Part shown: positions 44,923 to 57,283 of the stretch, in pieces
Layout: the number at the start of each line of letters is the position of its first letter
Numbering within the stretch: position 1 is the first letter of the stretch
Assembly (NCBI GenBank): GCA_016858145.1
Contig: JAEHOE010000050.1
Coordinates: forward strand, 186,001-250,000
Reading direction: 5' to 3'
DNA: 64,000 nucleotides
Origin: Edaphochlamys debaryana
Lineage: Eukaryota; Chlorophyta; Chlorophyceae; Chlamydomonadales
The notes under the pieces: model-generated
The model's input: only the letters and a program-made list of their open reading frames with translations
The model's database searches: none
What the model was told of the DNA's origin: nothing
Translations under genes and position numbers: made by a program

Positions 44923-47900
44923 ATGGCAGCAGGCATATGGCTGCATCACTTGGCGCAGGCCATCAACTCGAACGATCCTGGCTCGCATGCCATCGCTGTG
45001 CGAGCAATCCTCGCGGGGCCACCGCCAGGCGTCGAGCTGGTAGGCGAGAACTTAGCAGAAGCCCTCGAGGAGCTCTCTTCGACGCTGTATCCCTACCAGC
45101 CCGCGAGCGAGCGACTTGCCAAGCTTGCCGATACCTCTCTCGACTCCGACACCGCGCGATTGGCTAGCGATGCAGTCAAGGTTTTGCGGGGCCAGGCGGT
45201 CATGGGGCGGCTGGAGGCGCGGCGGTGCTTCTGTGAGGGCTGCGACCGGTCGCTGGAGGCGGCCAGCTGCCAGGTGCGCCCTGAGAGTGGGGGACAGGGC
45301 GGGTTCAGTGCGGGGCCGAGAAAGAATGGGGGAGCGGAAGGGAAGAGGGGTGGGGGCAAGAGCTTCGGTGCGGGGGGCTTGGCGCCTCAGGCGAAGATGT
45401 ACCCAGCCACTCCCCCAACACCCCCACCCCCAACACCCCCCAATTCCCTCCCGCCAGGTCTGTCGCCAGTGCGGCCTGGCCCTCTTCTGCGGCCCCGCCT
45501 GCCGCGCCGCCTCCCGCCTGGGGTCCCACGCGGGCTGCTACCTGGGCCAAGTCCGCCTGCCCGCGCCCTTCCCCGCGGACACGGCGCTCTACCTGATTGC
45601 GTTGCTGGTATGCAGGCTTAGTTGGGAAGCTGTTGCCGGGATCATGCGCGATATGTACACGGGTAGGCCCGGAAAGGAGCGGAGGAGTAGCTTGACGGAA
45701 AAGTACAGGGGTGGGGACTGTTCAACCACACTCTTGCCCCACATGCCCCTTGCTCCCTTCCCACTCCCCACTTCCCGTCCCCCCCCAAACCCCCACCCCC
45801 CCAGGCCTGCGGTCGGCACTGGCAGCACCGGCTGCGGGCGCTGCAGTTCCTGGGCATGCACCTGGGGGCGCGGGGGCGGGGTCCGGCGGCCATGGACCTG
45901 TACACCCCCAGTAGGGAGGAGGTGGGGGGGGTGGGGGGGAGGGGGGGAGGGGAGGGGGAGAGGAGGGAGAGAGGAGGGGGAGAGGAGGGGGAGAGGAGGG
46001 GGAGAAGAGGGGGATTTCAAGTAGGGCGGATGACGGCCTGCAAGGGGCTGGGGGAGCCCACAGGCGAGACCCGCACCAGCACATGTGAGCCGAGGCAGCG
46101 TCATGTCAAGGGATTGTGATCCTCGCCTCCGCCCTACTCCCGCCCCCCTCACCCCCTTCCAAGGTGCGGCGCCTGCTTGGCTCGGGTCTGGCGCCCGCTC
46201 TGTCGCTCTTCACGCAGCAGCTGGCGGCGGCGGCGGCGGGCAGGTGGGGGGAGGCGGCGTTGCCTCTTGGGGTGATGGGGGCCAGGGCACCTTACAGACG
46301 TCATCCCTGGCCCCCAACGCTCCCTCCTCTCCCGTCCACCTCCACCCGGCCTCCACCTCCGCCCACCCCCCCACCCCCCCAGGCTCACCTTCCCGCCCGA
46401 GTGGCTCGACCCCGAGGACCCCCTGGCGGCCTGGGGGCTGGGGGCGGCGGCCATGAGAGTGGGTGAGTCGACTTGGGGGCTAGAGAGGGGTGGGTGGGTG
46501 GGTGGGAAGGGGTGGGCGTTGATCTGGGTTGGCTGCTGCCCACGTGCCCGTTCTCGGCGTCTTTAACGATAGTGAATCATCCACCCTCACCCTCACCCTC
46601 GCCACTCTCGCTCCGCCCCTCAGTGCGACTGCTGACGTGCCTCACCACCCCCAAGCCCCCCGGCCTGGCGGGCTGGGAGTGGCCCCCGGGCGAGCTGCGC
46701 CGCGTGTGCGGGCAGCTGGAGGGGGGGCCGGCAGACAAGGAGGCACCCAGTGGAGGCTTCTGTGGGGCGTTGGTGGAGCTGGCAATAAACCTGGTGGGGG
46801 GGGGGGGGGAGGGGGGGGGACGGGGAACGTGGATGGAGGGGGCTTGTGTGACGGACGTGGTACGGGACCGCGGGGCGGGCACCTTCCAGCCTCCTTGACG
46901 GCAGTAACGCCAACTTGCGGTTGCTGCACGAGCGTCAGCGGGACCCGCTCGGCAATCCACTAGGGAGGACCCCTCCCCACCTGCCCCCCTGCACAACCCT
47001 CCCACCTCCCACCCCACCACCGTCCCCCACCGCACCCCACCCCTTCAGGCGCCCACCTTCCCCCGCCCCGGCCGCGCCGTCGCGCTCGAGGCCGCCACCG
47101 CCCTCCACGCCCTGGCCTGCCGGGCCCCCTGCCCCCGCCTGGCGGCCTCCGCGGCCGCCGCCCTGGGCTCCCGCCTGCGCCCCCCCGGGCTGCACGCGCT
47201 GCTGGCGCCGCCCCCTCGCCCCACGGCCCCCGACCCCGAGGAGGAGGCCATGGCCAGGGCTATGGCGGCCATGAGCGGGGCGGGGGGCGGGGGGGCGGGG
47301 GAGGAGGGGCCGGAGGAGCAGGAGACGCGGCGGGAGGTGAGGTGGAGAGAAGGGTGTATCCAGAGGGGGAGCGGGAAGGAGGGGAGGGAGCACATGGGAC
47401 GATGGGGTTTTGGCGCGTGCTGCCTTGAAATGACGCGCTCTGGGTGGGAAGGAGGCCGAAATCTACAGCCTGCAATACCCCGCCCGTCCTCCCCCCCCCC
47501 CCCACCCCCAGGTGGCCATCACGTGCACCCTGCGGCTGCTGGCGGGGTGCCCCCATGGGCCCGAGGTCAAGGAGGCGCTGACCAAGGAGGTGGGCCCGGG
47601 AAGGGCCTGGGGTGGGCCTGCCAGGAGCTGTGGTAAGGCACACCGGATCATGAGGGTGCGTGATATCCTAGGCCGCCGCACCCCTGATCTCCCGCCTGTA
47701 CCGTATGCTGCCGGCGCGTACTCAATCCCTCCGCCATGGCACACTCACTTTTGGCCGTACTGCCTCCGACCATCGCCGTGCCGTACAGTGGCAGTACGCC
47801 TGGCAGTACGTGTCTGACACGCTGGCGCCCGCCATGAAGGCGGCGGCAGCGGCGACGGCGGCGGGGCTGGGCGGGGACGCGCACCTCGAGCGCCGCGCGG

Positions 47901-50900
47901 CGGCGTGGGGCGGCGGCGGCTCGGAGGCGGCGCCGCCGGCCGCCGCCGCGGGCCTGCTGCGGGCCTACGTGGACCTGTTGGACGAGTGCCGTACGCAGAA
48001 GAGCCTGCCCAACAAGGAGGTGGGATGGGGCTGGGATGGAGTCTGCTGAGAGCCCTTCTCGGCAATTCCAGGCGTTTGAGTCGGGGGCAGAGTTGTGGTG
48101 CGAGGACCCCATGGAGTGACCGCCAGGCCTCTTTGGGAGCTGAAGGCGGGGAAGGCTGGTGGGGCTGGTGGGGGCGCGCCTGCGTAGGCCCCCGTGCGTC
48201 CCTCCATCCACACCGTGCGGCATCCACGGTCCTCCTCCACCTAACAAGCCCGGCTTCCCTCTTAGGTCTCCTTCTAGACCTCGCACCCCTCTTCCCTCCC
48301 ATACACCATAACTCACTGCTCGCCGGCTGCTGCCACACCCTCTCCTTCGCCCATCTTCAAAGCGTCCAAACACCACCCCCGCCTGTCCTCTCCTTCAATG
48401 ATAAACGATGATAACCCTTCCTTCCCCTCTTCATCTCCCCCTCGCCAGGTGGTGGACTCGGTGACCCTGCTCACCTTCATCGTGGGGGCCATGCCGGGAG
48501 CCCCGGGCGCCCGCGGCCCGCCCCCGCCGCCCCCCTCGGGCGCCGCGGGGGCGCTGCGGGGGGCGGCCCTGGAGGCGCTGTGCGGGAGGGGCGGGCTGCT
48601 GGGGCTGGACCAGCTGCTGAGGGTGCTGCCGCACGTGAGCAGGGGGGCTGGGGGCTGGGGGCAATGGGGAGTGTTAGGAATGCGTGGGCGTCAGGGACTG
48701 GCTTCCACACGTGGCGAGGGAAGGCGGGCTCATTGGCTTATCACTTAAACGTCCGCTGCCCGCCCTTTACCACCCCCCCCCTCCCCACCCCTGCAGGTGA
48801 CCAGCGGGCCCTCCCTGCCCCCCACCTCTCCCGGTGCCGCCGCCTGCGCCCTGGTCTACGCCCCCGCCGCCCCCGGCCGCGTGCTGAGCCCCCGGGGCGC
48901 CGCACTGGCGGCATCGTGGCTCGCCTCCCGCCCCCCCGCCCCCTTCCCACCCCCCGGCTCTCCCCGGGCCGATGGCCCCGGACTGGGCCGCCGCTTCGGA
49001 GAGGCGCTGCAGGTGAACACGGCGACACCGCAGTGGCCGCCTTAACTTCCACTTGTACAGGTGTAGGTGTAGGCCAGCGTTCCCCCGCGCCGCCCTACTC
49101 AACCCCAACCCCAGCCCGCGCCGCCCTCCCACCCCCGCAGACCGCGCCCAACTGTGTGGAGGCCGCTGAGAAGGTGGCCCGGCGCCTGGGCCCCGCCTGC
49201 ACTGGGGCCTTCGTGTACGGCTCCCTGTGCGACCTGGCGTGGGGGGCCCTGGCGCAGCTGGGTGAGCAGGGGGGGGGGAGGGGGGACGGAGGGGGTTTGG
49301 GGGGGGAGGGGGTGTGCTAGCCAGAGGGGGTGTGCTAGCCCGCTTCAGCAGGGGCAATGGCCGCAGAGCGGTGGAGGGCTGGCCTGATGTTGTTGCAAAT
49401 ACTCCCACGAGTCAGCCCTAGCCCCCACGACCGCTGCTTCCGCACGTCCGCTCTCCCCACGCTCCTCCCCTGCCCCCCCAGAGGAGTCGCTCCGTGTGGC
49501 CCCCGGCTGCTCCGCCTCCGCTGCGTTCGCGGGCACCGAGGCGGCGGTGGCGGTGCTGCGGGCGGCGGCGCGGCTGGCGGAGCACGGGCTGGTGGGTGGG
49601 GGCGGGCGTGGGAGGCGTCCTCGGTGCCCCTCTAACGCGAGGAAGGATATTCTAGCTTGCACACCCCATCATGAGCATGCTTAGACCAGCTTATCCCTCC
49701 AGGCGTAGGACCTCATATGAGAGGTATGCGCTCATGTTGAGAGCTGCGGCGGTTCTGCTGGCGTGCGCTTGGCGTGAGCTGTGCGGCGGCGTCCGAGCAC
49801 ATGTGTGCTGTGGAGGTTACTGCTGCGACGGAGGCATCCCTCTGACCCCTGCCCGATCTAGGTCTTTGCCCCATCCCCTCCCCTCACCATCCCCTCCCCT
49901 AACCCCCTGCCCCCAGCCCATCGGCGCCCGGGTGGCCGACCAGCTGGCCAAGGCGGGGGCGCACCCCGCACTGGCGCGATGCCTGCTCCTGCGCCGACCC
50001 GACGCGGCGCGCGCGGCGGCGGAGGCCCTCGCGGCGGCGCTGTGCGCAGTGGACGTCGAGCCGGAGGCGGAGCGGGACCCGAGCGGGAGCGTGTGCTTCG
50101 TGAGTGGGCGTCGCGGGGCTTGGGCTGGGTGTGGGGACGCCAAAGGGGAGGTGCCGTTGGAGGTGGCCTGGTCTCTGCCGTCCGCCACCTGGGCGCCTAC
50201 CGGCGCTGCTCCTCACATTCCACCGGTTACGTCCGGAGTCTGCTATCCTCACTTCGTTCCTGCCCACACCGTTTTCCCTCCCGCACCCGCCCAGGCCACG
50301 ACGCTCCTGGCCCGCGAGCTGGTCAAAGAGCAGCGCACCGTCGTACGGCAGCCACACAGCACCGGTACTGCAGCAGGCGGCGCCTCCAGCTCCTACGGCT
50401 ACGCCAGCGGCCGGGCTCTGGAGGCGCTGGCGGCTCTGGCGGTGGACCCTGCAAAGGCCACGGAGGGGGCGAGCAGGGGGGAGGAGGGCGCCGCGGGGGC
50501 GGCGGCGGCGGCGGATGAGGAGGACCGCGTGGCAGCGCAGGTGGGGCGGTGGGCGGGGTGGTGGCTCACAGAGGGGGCTTGTGGGCCTCGGACCAGAGCT
50601 ATCCTTCGGTCCCTTCACACCTCACCCGTTGTGCGACACCTGCCCCTTTCCTTTCCCTTTCCTCTCCCTTAACACAAGCAGAGCCAAACACACACCCTGC
50701 GTCCCGTCCCTCGCCCCCAGATCGCCGCCCTCCGCGCCATCGCCGCCCTCCTCGCCACCGCCGACCCCGGCACCGCCCTGCGCCTGCTGGCGGCACCGGG
50801 CCTGGCCCCCGGCATCGCTGCAGCGGCGCAGGAGGCAGCGGCGGCCCTCGCAGCCGCAGCCACACAAGGCAGCGCCGCCGCTGGGGCGGCAGCCCCCGCC

Positions 50901-51851
50901 TCCTCTGCCTCCTCCTCCGCTGCTGCCGCGGCGGCCCCGTCCACTGCCCCGGGGCCCAACCACACGCGGCTGTGGTGGGCGCGGATGGTGGTGCTGTGCG
51001 GCGTGGCGGTGGCGGTGCCCAGGTGGCTGCGGGAGAGGGCCCGGGGCCGGGGCGTGTTGGCGGCCGGCGCTGGCGCGGCCGCAGGGCCCTCCACCTCCAC
51101 GGGGGCAGGGGGCGGCAAGAAGCAGGGCAAGAAGAAGGGAGGGGCAGGGGGCGGGGGCGGGGCTCGGGAAGCGGAGGTCTCGGGGCTGTCGGGTGCGGAC
51201 CTCACAGTGGCTCAGATGGGCCTCGCAAGCGCTGGCGCCATTCTGGGCATGGCGGCGCCCGGGCAGCCCCTGACGGCGCCAGGCGTGGACGTACGGCGGA
51301 TCGTGGCGGCCGCGGATCCGGCCCTGTACGGCATCCTCCTGGCCGCGGATCCGCAGCCGCTGGCCGTCATAACTGACCCGGCCGTACGGGCCGAGCGGTT
51401 GCGGCAGGTGGAAGGCCTGATGGACGAGCTTGGCTGGCGGGGCGCGGCGGCGCTGGCGTTGCTGGCGGCGGCGGCGAACGATCCGAACGCGCCTCCCGAG
51501 GTGACGGCCGCCGTCAGTGCGGGCCTGCAAGCTGCGGTGGTGGCGGCGGGGTCGGGCATCACCGTAGAGCAGGCGCTGGCTCAGGCGCGGCAGGCGGCGG
51601 CGGCGGAGGGCCAGGCAGGCGGCTCGGCAGCTGCCTCCACCTCCGCCGCCGCCGGGGAGGGGGGCGGAGAGTCCGGCAAGCGCTGTGCGGTGTGCGGCAA
51701 GAGCGCCTCCAGCCCGGGTGTGCGCAAGCTGCACAAGTGCGGGGGGTGCAAGGCGGTGCGGTACTGCAGCCGCGAGTGCCAGGCCGCGGACTGGCCGGAG
51801 CACCAGAGCCAATGCAAGCGGCTGGCTGCGGAGGCGGCGGAGGCGGAGTAG
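44923..51851 (+). CDS. Large helical protein with two MYND-type zinc fingers
   Basis: Sixteen exons encode 1284 residues: 44923-45273, 45458-45607, 45805-45921, 46164-46243, 46383-46462, 46624-46793, 47049-47336, 47512-47589, 47672-48019, 48449-48634, 48797-49012, 49141-49261, 49482-49591, 49917-50099, 50295-50540, 50721-51851. A Cys cluster at about 102-145 (CFCEGCDRSL, VCRQCGLALFCGPAC, HAGC) is a divergent MYND finger. The C-terminus carries a canonical one (CAVCGKSASS, KCGGCKAVRYCSREC, HQSQC). Between them lie about 1,000 Ala/Leu-rich helical residues (ALFVEL- and EALRAA-like), suggesting an armadillo-type solenoid. MYND fingers bind proline-rich partners; the role of this protein is unknown. 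Exon 47672-48019 stays open throughout but contains a possible 3n intron ending at the GTACAG at 47789. Two paralogous MYND genes follow on the other strand. Confidence 0.8.
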
Positions 51852-52881
51852 GGGTCGGAGAGCAGTTGCTTGGCGGGGACTGGGCTGGTGGACTACAAGG
51901 TTGCCATGCCGTGATGAGTCTGTTTGCGGGCAGCTGTGCTGCTTCAGGGGGGTGGCTGGAACTGCAAATGGAACTGCGCTGGGGGCACTGCTGGGCACTG
52001 CTGGGCTGTTTATGGCTGCGATAAGGTTGCTTAGAATCCCTGCGCGATGCCTAGGGCCGAAGTCAGCACAATGAGCATGACAAGGGGTGAGACCTTCGGC
52101 TGCACAAAACGTTACCGGGACCAGGCTGTTCTACGAGAATGGAAAGCGCAATGGAGCACCCCTGGGAGCACAGATGACAGACTACCTGTTCAGGGTTGCC
52201 GCTGACATGGTGCCACGATGCTGCCCGGTCGCTCTCCTCGGTGCACCGCTAGCTGCACATTCGCCCCAGCAGGCCAGCACCCGCTCTCGCGACTTGTCAC
52301 GCCTGCAGGCCACAGGCGCTGGCCCCCCCGTGCAACCCAGCGTCATCAGGAGTTCAGCACGGCAGGGACGGTCAGGCACCGACACAACGCTGTGCATGCG
52401 GCCAAGTGCGACCTCAGCCAGCCAATGACCCTTCCGTGCGCTCAGCACCTTGAAGAGACGTCAGCCTCGGCGCCCTACACAAGACAACCGTAGCAACTTT
52501 GGCGGCCTGTCAACCGGGTGGGTGCCGTGCCGGTCACGAGACAGGTGCTGTCCTGGCAACCAACAGGTGCTGTCCTGTCTAACTAAAGCCGTCCTGGCAG
52601 CCAACACTGCCTGCGCCCACGTCTGCAGGTACCGTAGCTTGCCATAATGTGGTGCCCACCACTGCGCAACCAAAGCCCGCCCAAACGTGCGCCCCGACGT
52701 ACGGAGCCCCCGACCACAACCAGGCCGCCACCAACTCCGATACCGGTAGGCTCAGCCGCACCTCCAGCCTCAGGCCACCAGCGGAGATGGTAAAGCTACA
52801 CCGGGCCCAGGCCGCGAACCCCACACCAATAGCATCAGCACAACGGCATCCTCCCGTCCATGCAATGCCCTCGCATGACGC
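51852..52881. other. Intergenic between convergent genes, no gene seen
   Basis: 3' regions of two convergent MYND genes. No TGTAA was found on either strand and no frame looks coding. Confidence 0.55.
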
Positions 52882-55800
52882 TCAGCCCACCTTGGACCCT
52901 CCACCCTCCCCGCCTGCGCCCCCGCCCCCTCCCCCGCACGCCGCCTTGTGCCCCGCCTTCCAGTGCGCCACCTGGCACTCCCGGCAGCAGTACGACGCCC
53001 GCCCACAGCGGCTGCACTGCTGCAGCCGCAGCCCCGCCTCGCTGTCGCCCGCCAGGCTGACGCAGGCGGGGTTGGAGCAGGCGGGAGGCAGCACCGCCCG
53101 CACCTCGGCCCTCAGCGCGGCCAGGCGCTCAGCCACCGCCGCCAGCTCCGCCACCGCTGCAGGGCTGACCTCCGGCCGTGCCTTTGCGATTGGCGGCGGC
53201 TGCTCCCGCCACGCCGCCAGCGCCTCCACCTCCTTGCTCAGCTGGGGCTCTGAGCCGTGCAACTGTGACGCCAGCAGCCGGAGCGCCGCGGGGGACCAAG
53301 CGGCGGAGGCGGAGGCGGGAGGCCCCGAGCTGCCGCCAGCGCCGGAGCTGCCGCCAGCGCCGGAGCTGCCGCTGCCTCCCTCTCCGTGCACCCGCCCAGG
53401 GTAGGCCTCGGCAACGCCCACGCAGCACTGGGCCAGCTGCACGAGGAGGTCCGGCGGTGTAGGCTGTGCCCCCGGCAGCTCTCCGTCCCGCAGCAGGGCG
53501 GCCAGGAGGGCCCCCAGCAGCGGCACCGCCCCCGCCTCCTCCACCAGGAAGGGCAGGCACAGGGCGGCGCAGCGGCGGGTCGGGGCCGCCGGGCCGCCGC
53601 CTCCGAGCACCACCATTTGCCGAAGAGCCTCCAACAGCACAGCCACAGCCAGCTGAGTCCAGAGGAGTCTTACTGACATGTGCCCGTGCTGAGATCCCGT
53701 GGCTGAGCCCGTCCCCTGCCTGCTGCCGCCTGACAATGACGACCCCGCCCGCAGATCCACCGGGACGCCCACCGACGGCAGACCCGCCCCCGCCAGCTGC
53801 GCCGCCTCCCGGGTCAGCCGCGACACGACGGGCAGCAGCTGCAGCGCGGCGAGGGAGAGCACGAAGAGCGGCGAGCAGGGTGCAGAGGGGTCCACGGGGC
53901 CGGGGAGCTCCGCCCCAGCGTCCCTCTCAGAGTGCACGCACGCTAGCAGGCGGGACAAGATGCAGTCGGTGAGTAACACCCACGCCCCCGGCGGCAGAGG
54001 GTCGCCCGGGCGGATCGGCTCCAGCAGCGCCCCCGGCGGCGTCCGCCTCAGCAGCTTGGCGAGTGTGGCCAGGAAGGCCGCGGCCTGGCGGGGCGGGCTG
54101 TGGACGAGGAAGCTCACCAAGCTGCGGACTGCCTCCGGGCTTGCTATGAGCTCCTTGGCGATGTGCGCTTCGGGCCCGGCCGGGTCGTCCCCGGCGGCGC
54201 GGAGGAGCGTCTCCAGCAGCGGCACCACGCCGCCCTCCAGCGCCGCCGCCATGGGTGCGGGCAGGGCGGCTGGGGTCATCGCACACCCTACCGGACGTTG
54301 CAAATAAAACGGGAGGGCAAAACAGTAATCAGGCGCCTGACAGCAAGGCGACAGGGTCGGGGGGTCCTTGACTCAGTAACAGGCTGTAAGCCGACCATGG
54401 GCGCAGGCGGAGCCGCAGACTCCGCCTAGGCCTAGAGACGCCATGGGCGCTCGCATCCCTCCCTCTCTTGCTGAAGGCCCGCTCACCGTCGGCAGCAAGC
54501 AGCGGCTTGGCAACGCCCGTGAGAAGGCCCGGCACGGCCCCCGCCACCTTGGCTGCGTCTGCACCCCCAAGCCGCGCGTTGAGGCAGTGCCTTACGCACG
54601 TGAAGAGCGGTCCGAGGAAGGCAGGAGCCTCGGCGGCCCACGCCGGGGCGGATGTTGTGGAGGGCCCAAGCAACCCCTGGACGGCAGCAGCCGCCACGCC
54701 TCCGATCGAGGCGGGCGGCAGCAGGCTGTGGAACTGCTGGGAGTAATGCTGCCGCCGCCCGCCGCTCCAGCTCAGGCGCACCTGCAACCTGCGCTCAGGC
54801 CCCAGCACAATGACAAAACGCGTGGCCTCTGCGGACGCTCCGGCCAGCTGCAGCGCCCGCACGAGCAGGCGGATGCGGGCGCGGGGCGAGAGCGAGGCCG
54901 CTGGGCCCTTCTGGGAGTCTGCCAGGGCCATCATGAAAGCCTCCATGCACTCGCCCTCGACGCATGGGTAACGGCCCTCGAACACGGGCGCGGTCCCGAG
55001 AAGCGGGTCCCTCGGCAGGCCGCAGGGCCCGCGGTCCGCTGCCGCCAGAGTGGACGCCCCCAGGGCCAGCAGGGCGTGGAGGCCACAGGTGCCCAGAAGG
55101 GACGGCAGCTCGAGGTCCGGCGAGCGCCCGGCGAGGTTGCAGACGTCACGAAGCCCGTGTACCATGCGGCACAGGTTGTGGTGCGCCGAGCGCTGAAACT
55201 CCGCCAGATCCTCTGATGCAGGCTCCTCGCCAGGCCCGTGCGGCAGCAGCACCAGCAGCCGGCCCGTGTGCTCCAGCAGCCGGCTCTCCCGCAGGGTCGT
55301 CAGCAGCGCCGCAGTCAGGGCGCGGCCCCCCTGCGACCTTGCGAGAATGCTCATCATGCTGAGAAGGAAGATCACTCGATGGGCCACCTGCCCGGCCCGC
55401 AGGCGGAACCGGCCCAGGCTGCCCGCCGAGAGCCCCGCCTGCTGCTCCGGCGACGCCAGCACGGCAGCGGTCGCTGCCACCTGCTTAGCAGCGGCCTGCA
55501 GGTTCTGCCCCTTGAGGATTGACCACGCCAGGTCGGCAGCGACGTCCTTGGCGGCACGCGAGGCCGCCGGGGCCCCCACAATCTCGCTGTTAACGGCGAA
55601 CAGCTCCGCGCCAACCATCAAGACCGCTTTGCACGCGAGAGTGTGCAGGCGGTGCTCCCGACCGTTCTCGATGCCGTTGACCTCCATTCGGCACGCGAAC
55701 GCCACCAGCCGCGCAAGCCCCAGGGCAATGCTGGGCTGCTTCGCCAACGCCTCGAGCACCCCGAGGCTTGCAGGTAGTGATCCGTCTATATAGCTGTAGG

Positions 55801-55939
55801 TTTCCAGCAGGAAGCCCTCGAGGTGCGCGAGGTCGGCGAGGCTCAGCGGAAGGCCGAGGATGCGCTCCGCGAGTTCCGGCACGCGGCGCAGCGCCTCCCT
55901 GACGTTGCCGGGTAGTTGTGGGGCCGCATGGACCGGCAT
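52882..55939 (-). CDS. MYND-finger protein, tandem paralogue A
   Basis: Two exons encode 952 residues: 54487-55939 and 52882-54287, joined across a GTGAGC donor and a TAG acceptor in phase 1. The start MPVHAAPQLPGNVREAL is the first in-frame ATG and aligns with the second ATG of the paralogue. The protein is Leu/Ala-rich and predicted almost wholly helical (DLAWSILKGQNLQAAAKQ, LEHTGRLLVLLPHG). It ends with a MYND finger: CSNPAC, CSRCGRASYCCREC, HWKAGHKAAC. No membrane segment or leader was seen. The function is unknown; MYND fingers mediate protein-protein contacts. Paralogue B (57284-60268) has the same intron position and 225 identical bases covering the finger. Confidence 0.85.
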
Positions 55940-57283
55940 GGCCAGAAGAGGGGAAGGCAAGCAGACTACAAGAGGAAGAGCTGTGGAAGATGTCGCGCTC
56001 GGAGGTTGCGCTCCAAGGTTGCGAGCTCTAGGTAATTCTAGCTATATCGCGTTGGGTGGACTTATTGAGCAAGGCGGCGAGCACATCAGCGGCCGTGTTG
56101 CAGCCCTTTGGGCGCCAGATCCCGCGTTGCGTTGCAGCCCTTTGGGCGCCAGATCCCGCGCCCGTCAGCTTCCTGCGTGCCCGCGCGCTGACGCCCCCGT
56201 TTCCCACCCCCATACCCCCGGCCACCAGACAACCTTACTTTACCAATCCTTCCCGTCCGTCAAGCCTTCACCCTCGCTCCCCCGCCCGCACCCCGCGTGC
56301 AGCCCGTTGCTGCCTGGTGCTACATGGGAGAGCTCAGGTGGCGGATACCGGAGGGGGGACAGCCTGGGGTAGCCCTGACCAGGCGGGACCCGGGGCACCG
56401 AGGGTGGCCGCGTGCGAGCGTGTTGGGGCAGCAGGGGCCTTCCTGGATGTGCTCATGTCGGGGAAGGATGGACTCCCCTCATGTGGGCTGCTGGCTGATG
56501 CCGCCGCCGCAACCGTGGGAGTCCCCACATGCAGCTCGACGCTAGGGCCTCCCGCGCCTCCATGCCTCTGTACCTGATCTCGCCATCTCGTAACACAACG
56601 CTCGATACGCGAGCCTCTCTGCCCTCGCCGTGACGGCCACGGGGGGTCGCTGTGGCCTCGCGGACCCCGCCCCGCCCCCGGCCATCGACGGGTCGTGGCC
56701 CTGACCTCGCACCATGCAGCTTCACCTGTCACTGGCACTCGAGCGTGCTCGACAAACCATAATACCGCGGGCCGGGCCGGAAAGACCCGGTGACCTCCAC
56801 AGTGCCGCACACAAGCCAACATCTGGAAGCCCTGCACAACGTCCACCGCACCGATGCCTAAAGAGGTCTGTAGCTCACCACCTCGACCGCCTAACCCGCT
56901 GCAAATGTCCACATGCCCAGCCAAGCGAGCTATCAGTAATTGGACAGAACCCACCTGCATGCACGGATCCCGTGCTTACTCAAACCTGACATCATACCAG
57001 ACGCCAGACCAATGCTGAGAATACCGTTAATCCTCTGGGCAGGACCAAATGCATGCACGTGGGTCAGACGCAACCAGCCGCTCGTGGCTCCAGCCACACG
57101 CATTCCATCTCTCAGTCCTGAAGCCCGCGCGCAGGCTCTAATCTCGAAGAGCTAACACGGCCCCCGTCCCCATCTGCCCTCTGTCTGTATCCCTACATCC
57201 TGCTAGTCAGCGCGTCCCCTCCCTCTCTAAACCACGCTCCGCGCTGGATGCTCAGCCCGTCTTGGGGCCTCTGCCCAACCGGC
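55940..57283. other. Intergenic between MYND paralogues
   Basis: Contains the promoter of paralogue A, the 3' UTR of paralogue B and a short direct repeat at 56097-56160. No gene was seen. Confidence 0.55.
56097..56160. repeat. 30-base direct repeat, 34-base period, two copies
   Basis: Copies at 56097-56126 and 56131-56160 are identical and contain CCCTTTGGGCGCC. They lie about 160-220 bases upstream of the ATG of paralogue A, so they could be promoter elements. Confidence 0.85.
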
